The translations under genes were made by a program, and so were the position numbers. Below the pieces are notes generated by a model. It had not been told where the DNA came from, ran no database searches, and saw only the letters and a program-made list of their open reading frames with translations. A stretch of 64,000 nt of DNA from Leptospira sp. WS60.C2 (lineage in GTDB: Bacteria; Spirochaetota; Leptospiria; Leptospirales; Leptospiraceae), in the NCBI RefSeq assembly GCF_040833955.1, contig NZ_CP162133.1, forward strand, positions 3,355,501 to 3,419,500, in the 5' to 3' direction. This document shows positions 17,727-27,456 of the stretch, piece by piece (position 1 is the stretch's first letter; each line of letters starts with the position of its first letter).

Positions 17727-19070
17727 TTGAACCCATTGTGTCAGAATCTTGTAAAAATATCACTCATTTTCCTTATTTCGACGGGATGTAGCAGCTTTTT
17801 TCGAAAAACTCCCAAGTATGAAACGATTCAAATTCCGAATTTGGTCTCCTTTATTGATGTAGAAGGCATCAAACAGGTCCAGTGGCAAAAACTTTCTAAA
17901 CCAAGAGACCAAAAATCGATTTCTGCCATCATCTTGCATAACAGCGGAAAACGTAAGTTCTTAGATTTTTTTCGTCTCTCTGTGGAGAATCAATTTTTAT
18001 TCCATCTCTATGTTGATGTGAATGGAACCATTTATGGAGATACAAAATTTTTAACCCATGAATGGACGGCCGCACCAGGCATTGATTTGGAAGCCATCCA
18101 TGTGGTATTCGAAGGCACACAAGAAACTCTCTACAACAATATCAAACAAAGGGAAATTCTAGAAAAAACGATTGGATACCTCGCAGACGAACTCTACATT
18201 CCCAAAACCAACTTTGATATTATTTCCAAAAATGGAATCTTCACTCACAACCAAGCCAAACGACGATTTGGTGGTTTTGTCGATTTTTCACCTTGCGGAA
18301 GTGAATTAGCGCTCAAACAAATCCTCACAAACATTGGGGGAGAATTTTACGAAGAAGATACTTGGAAAGATCGATTTGTGACTGGATGGGTCTTAAAAAA
18401 AGAAAACAAAGATTTGTTAAAAGAATCGTTTCATCCCACCAATGGAAGAGGGATCACAAAAGCAGAAAAAGTCATCTTCCAAAACTTAGAAAAAACAGAG
18501 AAGGGACTCACACCAGAAGAATACCGAGTGAAGTATACCTTCCGAGGGAAAATCAAGCCGAGTTGTGTGGTTCTCCATTACACTGCCATTCCTGATTACT
18601 TTCGATCCTTACGCACACTAGAGGCACGAAATCTCACTGCATCCATTATGATTGATACAAATGGAAAAGCCTACCAATTAGTGGATGTCATTGAAGACCG
18701 CGCGGCCGCAGCTACAGGAACCAATGACAATTGTATTCAAATTGAAATTGTTGCAAAAGACACAGAAGAATTACTCAAACAACCAGAACAAATCCAAAAA
18801 GTGAAAGACCTTGTATTAGAACTCACGTCCAAATACAAAATCCCTCTGTCGAATGAAAAACTAGAAGATTTAAGTGGAGTTTTCAGTCATACCCAGGCCA
18901 AAAAAAAATGGGGTGGTTCCATCTTTCTCAATGCGAAAGATTTTGATCCAGGAGAAGAATATATGGAGCTCATCCTAAATTCGATTGGTGGAAAATACTT
19001 TCCAGAACCAGAATGGAAAAATCGAAGCTCCATGGACTGGGCGATCTTATACCGCAATTTTCAACCTTAA
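17727..19070 (+). CDS. Lipoprotein with two N-acetylmuramoyl-L-alanine amidase-like domains
   Basis: About 447 residues. After a lipoprotein signal (candidate Cys21 in LISTGCSS) there are two copies of an amidase_2/PGRP-like domain. Domain 1 has AIILHNSG and IFTHNQAKRRFGG; domain 2 has CVVLHYTAI, DRAAAATGTNDNCIQIEIV and VFSHTQAKKKWGG. The repeated His residues are the expected zinc ligands, so it probably cleaves or binds peptidoglycan in the periplasm. The start is unsure: TTG 17727 or TTG 17736 fits the signal peptide, ATG 17619 gives an implausibly long N-region, and none has a clear Shine-Dalgarno sequence. It diverges from the gene at 17704. Confidence 0.8.
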   Translation: MNPLCQNLVKISLIFLISTGCSSFFRKTPKYETIQIPNLVSFIDVEGIKQVQWQKLSKPRDQKSISAIILHNSGKRKFLDFFRLSVENQFLFHLYVDVNGTIYGDTKFLTHEWTAAPGIDLEAIHVVFEGTQETLYNNIKQREILEKTIGYLADELYIPKTNFDIISKNGIFTHNQAKRRFGGFVDFSPCGSELALKQILTNIGGEFYEEDTWKDRFVTGWVLKKENKDLLKESFHPTNGRGITKAEKVIFQNLEKTEKGLTPEEYRVKYTFRGKIKPSCVVLHYTAIPDYFRSLRTLEARNLTASIMIDTNGKAYQLVDVIEDRAAAATGTNDNCIQIEIVAKDTEELLKQPEQIQKVKDLVLELTSKYKIPLSNEKLEDLSGVFSHTQAKKKWGGSIFLNAKDFDPGEEYMELILNSIGGKYFPEPEWKNRSSMDWAILYRNFQP

Positions 19071-19083
19071 TTAGGAAGATTTT

Positions 19084-21726
19084 ATGAAACAAACATTCAC
19101 TATTCTTACCCTTGGAATTTCTTTTTTGTTCCAACACTGTCGTTTGACAGAATCAAACTATCACCTAACATTGCAAGAAGCCGAATCTCGATACGAAACC
19201 ATTGAAAACATTAAATACAACCTAGATATCCATCTTTCACCTAAAGAAAATTTTACGGGAAATGTAGAGATTCAATTTGTGGGAAAAAAGATACGAGATT
19301 TACGTTTGGATTATTTTTTAGGTGAGATTTTATCCATAAAGATGAACGGAGAAACTCTCACTCATTTTGAATACAAAAATGGACACGTGACTCTTCCTGC
19401 TCATCGAATGATGATTGGAAATAACACAGTCCTCGTGGAATTTAAAACTCCCTACGCCACAACAGGAAATGGATTGCATAAATTTATCGATCCAGATGAC
19501 AAAGAAACCTACATTTATTCCCAATTCGAGGCATTTCACGCCAATAAAATGTTTCCTTGTTTTGACCAACCAGACTTAAAAGCTAACTTCACTCTACATG
19601 TGACAGCTCCCAAACCATGGAAAATCATCTCCACAACTCTTCCCGTTACACAACCAATTCCGAACAACATAGACGAAAATTCTCATCAATTTCCTGAATC
19701 CAAAAGAATTTCGACGTATGTGTTTTCCTTACATGCAGGACCTTACCAAGTTTGGGAAGACAAGTATGAATCCATTCCTCTACGTTTGTTTGTGCGCAAA
19801 TCCTTAGCAAAGTATGTGGATCCAAAAGATTGGTTTACCTTCACCAAAGAAGGATTTGCTTTTTTTAATTCTTATTTTGGAATTCCTTACCCATTTGAAA
19901 AATACGACCAACTGATTGTGCCTGAATTTAATTTTGGAGCCATGGAAAATGTAGCGGCCGTTACTTTTTCAGAACGATTTGTGTCTCGTGCACCGATGAC
20001 ACGTGGCCAAAGGGAAAATCTGTCCGATGTGATTTTACATGAAATGGCACATATGTGGTTTGGAAATTTGGTTACGATGAAATGGTGGAATGGCCTATGG
20101 TTGAACGAAAGTTTTGCGACCTATATGGCAAGTTTGGCCCAATCCAAAAATTCCGAATTCCAAGAAACCTGGATCACATTCTTTGAAAAAATGAAACAGT
20201 GGGCGTATGAAGAAGATAGTTTTAGCACAAATCATCCAGTCGAAGCCAAAGTTTATGACACAGAAGAAGCCTTCACACAATTTGATGGGATTACTTACGG
20301 CAAAGGAGCTTCTGTTTTAAAACAATTGGTGTTTTTCATTGGAGAAGAAAGTTTCCAAAGAGGGGTTCAAAATTATTTACGAAAGTATTCCTACTCCAAT
20401 TCTACACTCTCTGACTTTTTAAAAGAACTGGAATTTGCGAGCGGATTTTCTATGAAAAAATGGTCCAAGGATTGGTTGGAGACAAAAGGAACAAATCAAA
20501 TCGAACTCACAACCGTTTGTGCAGACAATCATCTTTATGGAAAACTAGTGCAATCAGCACCTGGTCCAGAAAATAAACTTCGTGATCACAAAACAATGCT
20601 TGGATTGTACTATTTTGATAAAACCAACAAACAAGTATCATATGAAGAATTCCCTGTTGTTTATTCTGGTCGTTCAAGCGAAGCCATCTTAAACGTGAAA
20701 CGATGCCCGGATTATGTTCTTCTCAATGCAGAAGACCATGATTTTGCTGTTTGGAATTGGACCAATTTAAATCAGGAAAATTTAGAATTTGTATTGGAGT
20801 TCGACAAAGATCCAATGCGAAAACTCATGTTGTGGACTGATTTTTTTAGACAAGTATCTCTTGCCAATCTCACATTTGATGCGTTTAAAGACAGTGCCGT
20901 TCGATTGTACAAAACGGAAACGGACATTAAAATCAAACGTTGGATTTTATCGAAGTTAGCAGGTGACAATGGAACCACTTACGTCACGAGTCGATTTTGG
21001 TTTCCAGAAGAGAAACGAATCATACATCTGGATTCACTACAAAACTTTATCTTAGAGGAATTAAATAATGCAAAACCAGGTAGCGATGAACAAAGGTACT
21101 TATTCCTATCTCTCATTGATTCCACTTATACGGAAACAAGCCAAAAACGTTTGTATGATCTTTTAGAGAACAGACTCAACTTTCCTGGTTTCAAAATCGA
21201 CCAAGACCTTCGTTGGAATATAATCGTTAAATTAAGTTCGTTGCAAAAAGATCGAAACAAAATCAAAACCATCATCGATCGAGAAAAGAAGGCAGATCCT
21301 TCCAGTAGGGGTGTCAACTCAAGTTTAGCAGCAGAAGCGTCCGAACCGAATGCCACAGTGAAAGAAAAGTGGATTCAAGTTTTACTGAATCCCAAAGTTA
21401 GCAATTACTCATCTTCTAGTTTACGAGTGGTATCTTATTCTCTCTTTCCAGAATACCAAAAGGACATCCAACTTCAATTTTTGAATTTATACTTTGATGC
21501 CCTCGACAGGTTCCAACATACAGATGACGAAAACTATCTCGATGCCTTTGCAAAAAGTTTGGCACCTGATTTTTGTACCGATGAAACTTTGCTCATCTTA
21601 AAAAAATTTACGGGGAACCATCCAAAATTACCAGTCCCCGTCAGAAAAACATTGATGAAACAAATTGATTCCGAAAAAAAATGCATCCAGATGAAAAACA
21701 AACACAAAGATGTAATCTTACAGTAG
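19084..21726 (+). CDS. M1-family aminopeptidase lipoprotein
   Basis: An 880-residue zinc aminopeptidase of the M1 (PepN) family. The exopeptidase motif GAMENVAAVTF lies near residue 282 and the zinc motif HEMAHMWFGNL with the downstream Glu in WLNESFATY near 320-345, so the active site is complete. An N-terminal signal with candidate lipobox Cys19 (FLFQHC) makes it an envelope lipoprotein, unlike cytoplasmic E. coli PepN. It removes N-terminal residues from peptides, probably for nutrition or periplasmic turnover. It follows the amidase lipoprotein by 13 nt and precedes two TRL-like genes, so the four may be one transcript. Confidence 0.92.
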   Translation: MKQTFTILTLGISFLFQHCRLTESNYHLTLQEAESRYETIENIKYNLDIHLSPKENFTGNVEIQFVGKKIRDLRLDYFLGEILSIKMNGETLTHFEYKNGHVTLPAHRMMIGNNTVLVEFKTPYATTGNGLHKFIDPDDKETYIYSQFEAFHANKMFPCFDQPDLKANFTLHVTAPKPWKIISTTLPVTQPIPNNIDENSHQFPESKRISTYVFSLHAGPYQVWEDKYESIPLRLFVRKSLAKYVDPKDWFTFTKEGFAFFNSYFGIPYPFEKYDQLIVPEFNFGAMENVAAVTFSERFVSRAPMTRGQRENLSDVILHEMAHMWFGNLVTMKWWNGLWLNESFATYMASLAQSKNSEFQETWITFFEKMKQWAYEEDSFSTNHPVEAKVYDTEEAFTQFDGITYGKGASVLKQLVFFIGEESFQRGVQNYLRKYSYSNSTLSDFLKELEFASGFSMKKWSKDWLETKGTNQIELTTVCADNHLYGKLVQSAPGPENKLRDHKTMLGLYYFDKTNKQVSYEEFPVVYSGRSSEAILNVKRCPDYVLLNAEDHDFAVWNWTNLNQENLEFVLEFDKDPMRKLMLWTDFFRQVSLANLTFDAFKDSAVRLYKTETDIKIKRWILSKLAGDNGTTYVTSRFWFPEEKRIIHLDSLQNFILEELNNAKPGSDEQRYLFLSLIDSTYTETSQKRLYDLLENRLNFPGFKIDQDLRWNIIVKLSSLQKDRNKIKTIIDREKKADPSSRGVNSSLAAEASEPNATVKEKWIQVLLNPKVSNYSSSSLRVVSYSLFPEYQKDIQLQFLNLYFDALDRFQHTDDENYLDAFAKSLAPDFCTDETLLILKKFTGNHPKLPVPVRKTLMKQIDSEKKCIQMKNKHKDVILQ

Positions 21727-21736
21727 GGAATAAAGA

Positions 21737-22060
21737 TTGGTAGCAAAATTTGTAACAACCAGTTTGTTCCTTTTTATAATTCATCTATTTACTGTTAGTT
21801 GTGCCTCTCCGGGATTTGGCCCAAGAGGTTTTTTATTCACAAAAACAAAAATTGGTGTGTTTGGAACTGGAGAACCTTCTAAACGAAGAGTCACTTCTTG
21901 CGTACACTCTATCCTTGGATTATTTTCCTTTGGCAATGCTTCTTTTGAATTTCTAAAATCCAGATCCAAAATCCAAACTGTAACCGAAACCAATTGGACA
22001 ACTTTTGCAATACTTGGTGTTTATGCCAATCTCTGTGTTGAAATTTCAGGAAACGAATGA
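21737..22060 (+). CDS. TRL-like lipoprotein
   Basis: A 107-residue lipoprotein (candidate Cys22) of the TRL-like family, recognised by the order CASPGFGPRGFLFT, a Lys/Arg-rich segment, CVHSILGLFSFGNASFE, and a final short Cys motif (NLCVEISG). The family is named from genes near tRNA loci and has no known function. The start is TTG 21737 with AGGGA about 8 nt upstream. It is 10 nt after the aminopeptidase gene and overlaps the next TRL-like gene by 4 nt. Confidence 0.8.
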   Translation: MVAKFVTTSLFLFIIHLFTVSCASPGFGPRGFLFTKTKIGVFGTGEPSKRRVTSCVHSILGLFSFGNASFEFLKSRSKIQTVTETNWTTFAILGVYANLCVEISGNE

Positions 22061-22401
22061 AAACCAAATTGAGATCCTTTTTCGTTCCATTGTGGATTGG
22101 TCTGATCTTGGGAAATATGCATTCTTGTGCCAATTTGGGACAACCTCAAGGGTTAGGACCCTCTGGTCTTTTGTACGCCTCGTATTCCCTCGCAGTGTCG
22201 GAAAGACCTCTCCCCAAACAACCATTAAAGACAGGGAAAGCCTGCCTAAAACGAATTGGTTTTTTTTATGTGACGGGTGATGGAAGTATACTCTCGGCTG
22301 CGAAAAACGGAGAAATTCAGGAAGTGTTTCGAATTGAAAAAGAGGCAACGAATTACCTCTCTCTCTATTCTACTTTATGTACAGTGGTTTGGGGAATTTA
22401 G
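22057..22401 (+). CDS. TRL-like lipoprotein, second copy
   Basis: A 114-residue lipoprotein (candidate Cys24) similar in plan to the preceding gene: [18 protein letters not shown], then [24 protein letters not shown], then a final [11 protein letters not shown]. It overlaps the upstream copy by 4 nt (ATGA). Its TAG stop overlaps the TAA stop of the convergent GDPD gene within four bases, so the two transcripts must end inside each other's coding sequence. Function unknown. Confidence 0.75.
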   Translation: MKTKLRSFFVPLWIGLILGNMHSCANLGQPQGLGPSGLLYASYSLAVSERPLPKQPLKTGKACLKRIGFFYVTGDGSILSAAKNGEIQEVFRIEKEATNYLSLYSTLCTVVWGI

Positions 22402-23357
22402 TTTTTGTTGCGAACCACTTGATCCAACATATCAGGATAATCAGAAATAATTCCATCTACACCACACGTGACAAGACGTCTCATTTCTTTTTCCGTATTC
22501 ACAGTCCATGGAATGACCATCATACCTTGAGTATGTGATGTGTTGACAAACTTTGGTGTTACATACAAGAAGTAAGGAGAAATGATATCTGCGCCTTTGT
22601 CCTTAGCTGCACTTAGAATCGTTTCTCTATAGCCATTTCCTAAACCAATCGTCATCATAAATCCTTGAAAATAGGTAGGAACAAAAAGGGCGCTCGTTTT
22701 GATTTTAGTATTTTTTTGTTTCGAAACGGCTAAGGTTCGTAAATCAAACGATTGAATCGTCGATCGATCTACAACTTTGTATTTTTCAATGATTTGAATC
22801 AGTTTTTCAGTGTGTTCTTTCACCAAACTATCAGGAGCCGATTCATCATCAGGAAATTTTGTTTCGATGTTAAACTCATAAACTTCTTTGGATTTTTTTT
22901 CATGTTTTAAAACCAATTCAAAGAATTCTTCGAGTGACAAAAGTTTGGTGCCAGGAACAGGAATTTGTTTTGGAAAACTTGGATTTTGTTTCGTTCCACA
23001 ATCCAAGGATTGTAACTCAGCAAGTGTTAGTTCATATAAAGACTTTTTTTGTATCGGAGATCCATCAACATTTTGACAAATGATAGGATTGGTTTCGGAA
23101 TCATGATGGATCACAACTCGTTTGTCCTTTGTGAGTACTGTATCCAATTCGAGAGTGACCATTTTGTATTTGATTGCTTCTTCAAATGCTGGCCATGTAT
23201 TTTCTGGTTTTAGTCCACGAGCACCTCGGTGTCCTTGTAAGTCAATGTCCTTACGCAAACGAGTTGGTGTTTCGACTGTGGCACAATTCACAATCAACAA
23301 ACTAATCAAACCTACAACGAAGTAGAGTTTTTCAAATGGGCGAATCAATTTCATCAA
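22398..23357 (-). CDS. Glycerophosphodiester phosphodiesterase lipoprotein
   Basis: A 319-residue GDPD enzyme with a lipoprotein signal (candidate Cys25, LLIVNC). Catalytic motifs are [19 protein letters not shown], with its His-Arg and Glu, the metal residues in [11 protein letters not shown], and the second His in VVIHHD. It hydrolyses glycerophosphodiesters to glycerol 3-phosphate and an alcohol, which would recover phospholipid head groups in the periplasm. A candidate metal-ligand segment also occurs later (NIETKFP). The gene is monocistronic. Confidence 0.92.
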   Translation of the reverse strand: MMKLIRPFEKLYFVVGLISLLIVNCATVETPTRLRKDIDLQGHRGARGLKPENTWPAFEEAIKYKMVTLELDTVLTKDKRVVIHHDSETNPIICQNVDGSPIQKKSLYELTLAELQSLDCGTKQNPSFPKQIPVPGTKLLSLEEFFELVLKHEKKSKEVYEFNIETKFPDDESAPDSLVKEHTEKLIQIIEKYKVVDRSTIQSFDLRTLAVSKQKNTKIKTSALFVPTYFQGFMMTIGLGNGYRETILSAAKDKGADIISPYFLYVTPKFVNTSHTQGMMVIPWTVNTEKEMRRLVTCGVDGIISDYPDMLDQVVRNKN

Positions 23358-23716
23358 AGGTTACCTGCTTAGGCAAAATTTGAATGTAAGATTTTATTGC
23401 ATCAAGTAAGAAAAAAGTTTCGATTTTGCAAAAAAAATGAAATCATCCTTAGATCAAATGAAGAAATGGATTGTTTCTTTTTGTCTTCTTTTGCCATTCA
23501 TCAAAAGGAAAAGAATGGAAAAAACGAGCACACCACCTACGGTAACATCGGTGGTGGCTCCAGAAAGGAAATTTAGCGTAATTGCAGCCTAGCGCAGATT
23601 TCCGTATCTAAGTCAACCTTATCCATGCGAATCTTATTCAGCCAAACCGTTGGAAACGTTTTTGGAGCCTTTTCAGAACGTAAATAACGGTTTTTTAAAA
23701 TTTTTTTTTGGAACAC
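23358..23716. other. Intergenic region between GDPD and the XRE gene
   Basis: 359 nt separating divergent genes. It contains a possible small plus-strand frame (23437-23592, listed separately), a 7-bp hairpin CACCACC/GGTGGTG around 23531-23556 with no U tract, and long A and T runs (23688-23709) next to the XRE start that could carry its promoter. Nothing else is recognisable. Confidence 0.5.
23437..23592 (+). CDS. Possible small protein, 51 residues
   Basis: An open frame of 51 codons from ATG 23437. A second in-frame ATG at 23458 would give KKWIVSFCLLLPFI as a basic then hydrophobic N-terminus; a third at 23515 has AAGGA about 6 nt upstream and would give only 25 residues ending ERKFSVIAA. 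No family is recognised and the first start lacks a Shine-Dalgarno sequence. It may be non-coding. Confidence 0.2.
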   Translation: MKSSLDQMKKWIVSFCLLLPFIKRKRMEKTSTPPTVTSVVAPERKFSVIAA

Positions 23717-24205
23717 ATGGAAAAAGTAAATCATTTCAGAAATTATAGAGAACGAAAGAATCTCACTCGAATTCAATTATCAGAAAAATTGAATATTCCA
23801 AGGTCTGCCATAGAATTGTTGGAATCCGAGGAATGGATCCGTTCCAAATTTGATTATGTCGTTTTAGTTGCGAAAGAACTTGGTCTATCCCTCATTGATC
23901 TCATTCGAAATGAATTTGATTATGATTTGGAACGAGAGTTTTTTAACGAGGAAGAATTTGAAGAAATTGTCGCTCGTTATGCCAATGCACGAGTCACTCT
24001 CATCTTATCTGAATTAAAACTATTCTGCCGAAATGCAAAAGTGCGTTTGGATGACTTTGATGTCACAGAACTTTCCTTTTCCATGGGAAGTTTGCACAAA
24101 CTCATCACACTCAATCAAAAATTGGAACGAGGCGAAATTAGCACAAAGGATGCTCTTGTAGAATTTCCACCAAAATGGGGTAAGTTTAGCAACCGAAGTA
24201 ATTAA
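23717..24205 (+). CDS. XRE-type helix-turn-helix regulator
   Basis: A 162-residue protein with an N-terminal Cro/C1-type HTH (residues about 6-60: NYRERKNLTRIQLSEKLNIP, then SAIELLESEEW). The rest is helical and acidic (DYDLEREFFNEEEFEEIVAR), with no recognised effector domain. It probably binds DNA as a dimer; the target is unknown. The start at ATG 23717 is preferred over TTG 23708, since HTH proteins begin close to the first helix. It faces divergently away from GDPD and converges on fliG. Confidence 0.8.
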   Translation: MEKVNHFRNYRERKNLTRIQLSEKLNIPRSAIELLESEEWIRSKFDYVVLVAKELGLSLIDLIRNEFDYDLEREFFNEEEFEEIVARYANARVTLILSELKLFCRNAKVRLDDFDVTELSFSMGSLHKLITLNQKLERGEISTKDALVEFPPKWGKFSNRSN

Positions 24206-24234
24206 AGAAAAAGATTTGAATCGAAACCTGTGGA

Positions 24235-25248
24235 TTACACCACAAGTTCGTCTTCTCCCGCACGAGCCACAACGATCTCGCCCGCCTCTTCCAGTTTACG
24301 GATGATGTTTACAATTTTTTGCTGAGCGTCTTCCACGTCTTTCAAACGAACAGGACCCATAAAGTCCATATCTTCTCGTAATAAGTTAGCCGCACGTTTG
24401 GACATGTTTTTAAAGATTTTATCTTGTACTTCGGAATCTACGGACTTGAGTGCTTTCGCCAAATCCGTGTTATCGACTTCGCGCATTACTTTTTGAATCG
24501 CACGGTCGTCGAGAAGAACGATGTCTTCGAATACGAACATCCGTTTTTTGATCTCTTCGGCAAGTTCTGGATCTTCTTCTTCCAAAGCTTCGATGATGGT
24601 TTTTTCTGTTCCCCGGTCTACTAGGTTCAAAATTTCCACCACAGAATCAATACCCCCAGCAGAGGTATAGTCTTCCGAAGCAAGTGTGGAGAGTTTACGT
24701 TCTAACACCCGTTCTACCTCACGGAGTACGTCTGGTGACACACGGTCCATGGTTGCAATCCGTTTTGCCACTTCCGCTTGGATTTGGTGAGGAAGGTTGG
24801 ATAGGATATTGGATGCTTTTTGTGGATCCAAATACGATAAAATAAGGGCGATGGTCTGAGGGTGTTCCCCCTGGATAAAGTTGAGAAGGTGAGCCGGATC
24901 GGTTCTACGAATGAAGTCAAATGGCCTAACTTGCAGAGACGAAGTCAGTCGGTTGATGATATCAATGGCTTTCTGATTACCGAGAGCTTTTTCGAGTAGT
25001 CCTCGAGCAAAGTCAATACCACCATTCGTGATAAATTCTTGTGCCATCATGAGTTCATTGAACTCAACGAGCACCTTCTCTTTATCTTCTGGAGTGATTT
25101 TGTCTAAACGGGCGATTTCAAACGTGATTTGTTCGATCTCGTCTTCCCGTAAGTGTTTGAAGATTTCGGATGCCACTTCGTTTCCAACTGCAACCAAAAA
25201 GATGGCGGCCTTTTGTCTACCTGTGAGCGATGGCTTCTTATTGATCAT
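24235..25248 (-). CDS. fliG: Flagellar motor switch protein FliG
   Basis: A 337-residue FliG, the rotor component that links FliF in the MS ring to FliM and meets the stator protein MotA. The N-terminal part begins LTGRQKAAIFLVAVG; the middle domain has the conserved EHPQTIALILSYLDPQKAS; the C-terminal torque domain holds MFVFEDIVLLDDRAIQKVMREV with its charged residues. The length is normal. In spirochaetes the motor turns periplasmic flagella. No other flagellar gene is adjacent; spirochaetes often carry more than one fliG. Confidence 0.96.
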   Translation of the reverse strand: MINKKPSLTGRQKAAIFLVAVGNEVASEIFKHLREDEIEQITFEIARLDKITPEDKEKVLVEFNELMMAQEFITNGGIDFARGLLEKALGNQKAIDIINRLTSSLQVRPFDFIRRTDPAHLLNFIQGEHPQTIALILSYLDPQKASNILSNLPHQIQAEVAKRIATMDRVSPDVLREVERVLERKLSTLASEDYTSAGGIDSVVEILNLVDRGTEKTIIEALEEEDPELAEEIKKRMFVFEDIVLLDDRAIQKVMREVDNTDLAKALKSVDSEVQDKIFKNMSKRAANLLREDMDFMGPVRLKDVEDAQQKIVNIIRKLEEAGEIVVARAGEDELVV

Positions 25249-25497
25249 ACTTCGTCCCGAAATCCGTACTACTTAATGTATCGGCGGACTCTGAAAAAAA
25301 CAATGAGATTTATTCTCCCGAAAAAATGGATTGAGGTAGATTCGCATACCTCACTTGCATCTAACCCGATGCGTTGCCCTTACTTGTCTATGGTTCCTCT
25401 TTCCATGTCGTGCGAGTCCTTCTTCCCTTACTTCCACCCGAATGGAGAAAAGATTCATTTTTATGTTGACCGGTCTATTATGCTCAAAGGGAATGGT

Positions 25498-26073
25498 TTG
25501 GTGGGCAAAAAAGGATTCGATACCAAACAAAAGATGATCGAGGCAATGGCTCGACTTTTGGAAGAAGAAGGGTATGAGCGGGCGGGACTTGCCGAACTGG
25601 GGAAGGAAACAGACACTCCAAAAGGTTCTCTCTACTTTCACTTTCCTGGAGGAAAAGACGAACTGACAAGTCTTGCCATCCAACACTCGGGACAACAATT
25701 GAATGAATTTTTTCTTTCCATCCTAAAAACAAACGAAACTCCAACGTGGGCCATTAAACAAGTGTTTACTGCTCTTGAAGATCGGATTGTTTCAAGTCAT
25801 TATAAAAAAGGATGTCCCATTGCCACAACGGCGATGGAAACAGCAGGAAAAAGTTTAGAAGTATCAAATGCCTGTAAAGAAGTGTATGCCTTATGGTTAA
25901 AAACCTTTGAGTCCTATTTGATGGAGAAAGGTTTTACACCACGTGTTGCAAAGAACCTCTCAATTTCGTTACTGTCTTTATGGGAAGGAGCACTGTTACT
26001 TTCCAAACTGCAATCCTCACCAGAGCCATTACGGTTGGCACAAAAAACGGCCGAAAGCCTACTTAAAAACTAA
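25498..26073 (+). CDS. TetR/AcrR-family transcriptional regulator
   Basis: About 191 residues. The N-terminal TetR helix-turn-helix covers roughly residues 5-50 (GFDTKQKMIEAMARLLEEEG, then LAELGKETDTPKGSLYFHFP, then GKDEL), followed by a helical ligand-binding domain with a Cys in KKGCPIATTAME typical of the LmrA/YxaF-like group. The start is set at TTG 25498 because AAAGG lies about 7 nt before it; GTG 25501 and ATG 25480 are alternatives. It is 12 nt upstream of a hydrolase gene that it may regulate. Confidence 0.85.
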   Translation: MVGKKGFDTKQKMIEAMARLLEEEGYERAGLAELGKETDTPKGSLYFHFPGGKDELTSLAIQHSGQQLNEFFLSILKTNETPTWAIKQVFTALEDRIVSSHYKKGCPIATTAMETAGKSLEVSNACKEVYALWLKTFESYLMEKGFTPRVAKNLSISLLSLWEGALLLSKLQSSPEPLRLAQKTAESLLKN

Positions 26074-26085
26074 AGGATCGTTACT

Positions 26086-27060
26086 ATGAAATCTATATTC
26101 AAATCCAAACACATTCTAGTACTCACATTCGTTCTTCTCACAAGCTTTACCGTGTATTTTTTGGGATACCCGAAGGAAAGAATTGATGCAAATGTTTCGC
26201 ATGTCCTGATCCCCTCGCCAAAAACAAAATCCAATCTAGTGTTTTCTATCTTACAAACTGGTGAAGCAAAAACCATAGAGGCGTTTGTGATCGAAGGTGG
26301 TTCTGTTTTCAAAATGATCACCGTCTCTCATTCCAGCTTTTACATCCAACACCCAAAAGGAAATTTTCTTTTTGATACGGGACTAGGAAACAATATCCAA
26401 GAACAGTTCTCTTTGTTTCCGTTTTATCTCAAACTGTTAATGGAATACAAACTCATTGAAACAGCAAAATCACAACTCGAACGAAATGGTGTGAATCCCG
26501 ATTCGATCGCAGATGTGTTTTTTTCACATCTGCATTGGGATCATGCAAGTGGCCTAAAAGACTTTCCAAATGCGAACATACATAGTGTGAAAGAAGAATT
26601 GAACCATGCAAAAATCGAACTTGGTTACATACCTTCTCAATACGAAGGAGATGGTGTGAAGTGGAGACATATTCAATTTGAAGAAAAACCGTATGCCTCG
26701 TATCAAAAAAGTTTGGATTGGTTTGGAGATGGAACAGCAGTCTTTGTTCCGATGAAAGGACATAGCGAAGGTTCGGTGGGATTATTTTTACATACAGAAA
26801 ATGGTGATGTTTATTTTTTAACTGGTGATATCGTTTGGAGGCGAGACGGATTTTTCGAACGAAAACACAAACCAAGAGGAGCAAGATGGATCGTCGATTA
26901 TGATGTCCCAACACTTGGAGAAGAAATCTCTCGTGTTCACAATCTCATTTTGGAAAATCCAAACCTAACCGTGATCCCAGCACACGATTTTGATGCACAA
27001 GTTTCACTTGGATTTTATCCCAAGAGGATTGGGGGGAACAAATTGATGACGATGGAGTGA
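26086..27060 (+). CDS. Metallo-beta-lactamase-fold hydrolase, exported
   Basis: A 324-residue MBL-fold protein with an N-terminal signal or anchor (LVLTFVLLTSFTVYFLG). The metal motif HLHWDHASGLKDF lies near residue 150, with further His ligands in MKGHSEGSVGLF (about 225) and PAHDFD near 305; Asp occurs in LTGDIVWRR. This arrangement is that of AHL-lactonase-like enzymes, but the substrate cannot be assigned. It follows a TetR regulator by 12 nt, suggesting induction by a compound it degrades. Confidence 0.85.
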   Translation: MKSIFKSKHILVLTFVLLTSFTVYFLGYPKERIDANVSHVLIPSPKTKSNLVFSILQTGEAKTIEAFVIEGGSVFKMITVSHSSFYIQHPKGNFLFDTGLGNNIQEQFSLFPFYLKLLMEYKLIETAKSQLERNGVNPDSIADVFFSHLHWDHASGLKDFPNANIHSVKEELNHAKIELGYIPSQYEGDGVKWRHIQFEEKPYASYQKSLDWFGDGTAVFVPMKGHSEGSVGLFLHTENGDVYFLTGDIVWRRDGFFERKHKPRGARWIVDYDVPTLGEEISRVHNLILENPNLTVIPAHDFDAQVSLGFYPKRIGGNKLMTME

Positions 27061-27182
27061 GAAGGAAGTTTGCAGAGGAAAATCATGATCGAGAAGTCCA
27101 ATAATTGTTCGAAAATCAATGACAAACATAAGAAAATTGTTTGATTTCTCATTTCAGCGGTGTAACTTTAAAAAGAACCAAT

Positions 27183-27413
27183 ATGAAATCGCTTAGCTTT
27201 CAAATACCTGATCAAATTGATTTGAGTGAATACGATTTTAAAATGGCGATGGCTGTAAAGCTTTATGAAACGGGTAAAATTTCCGTTGGCCAGGCAGCCG
27301 AAATTGTGAACCTATCAAAATCATCTTTCATAGAAGTCATGAAAAATTATGGATCTTCCCTATTGGTCGGATACACCTCCGATGATTTTGCAAATGACTT
27401 AAAGAATGCTTGA
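27183..27413 (+). CDS. UPF0175-family protein, possible antitoxin
   Basis: A 76-residue protein. The segment LYETGKISVGQAAEIVNLSKSSFIEVM is the hallmark HTH-like region of UPF0175 proteins, which often accompany PIN-domain toxins and are presumed to be DNA-binding antitoxins. No toxin gene flanks it: the next gene is on the other strand and encodes a membrane protein. I chose ATG 27183 because family members begin close to the first conserved segment; an earlier ATG at 27141 adds 14 unrelated residues. Confidence 0.75.
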   Translation: MKSLSFQIPDQIDLSEYDFKMAMAVKLYETGKISVGQAAEIVNLSKSSFIEVMKNYGSSLLVGYTSDDFANDLKNA

Positions 27414-27456
27414 GATCATCTCAAACACAAGTTGTTTAATTCTTCTTTCCCATTTC

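Noticed and set aside
25153..25497. N-terminal extension of the TetR gene
   Set aside because: It is antisense to fliG and non-coding in character; TTG 25498 has a good Shine-Dalgarno sequence and gives the normal TetR N-terminus.
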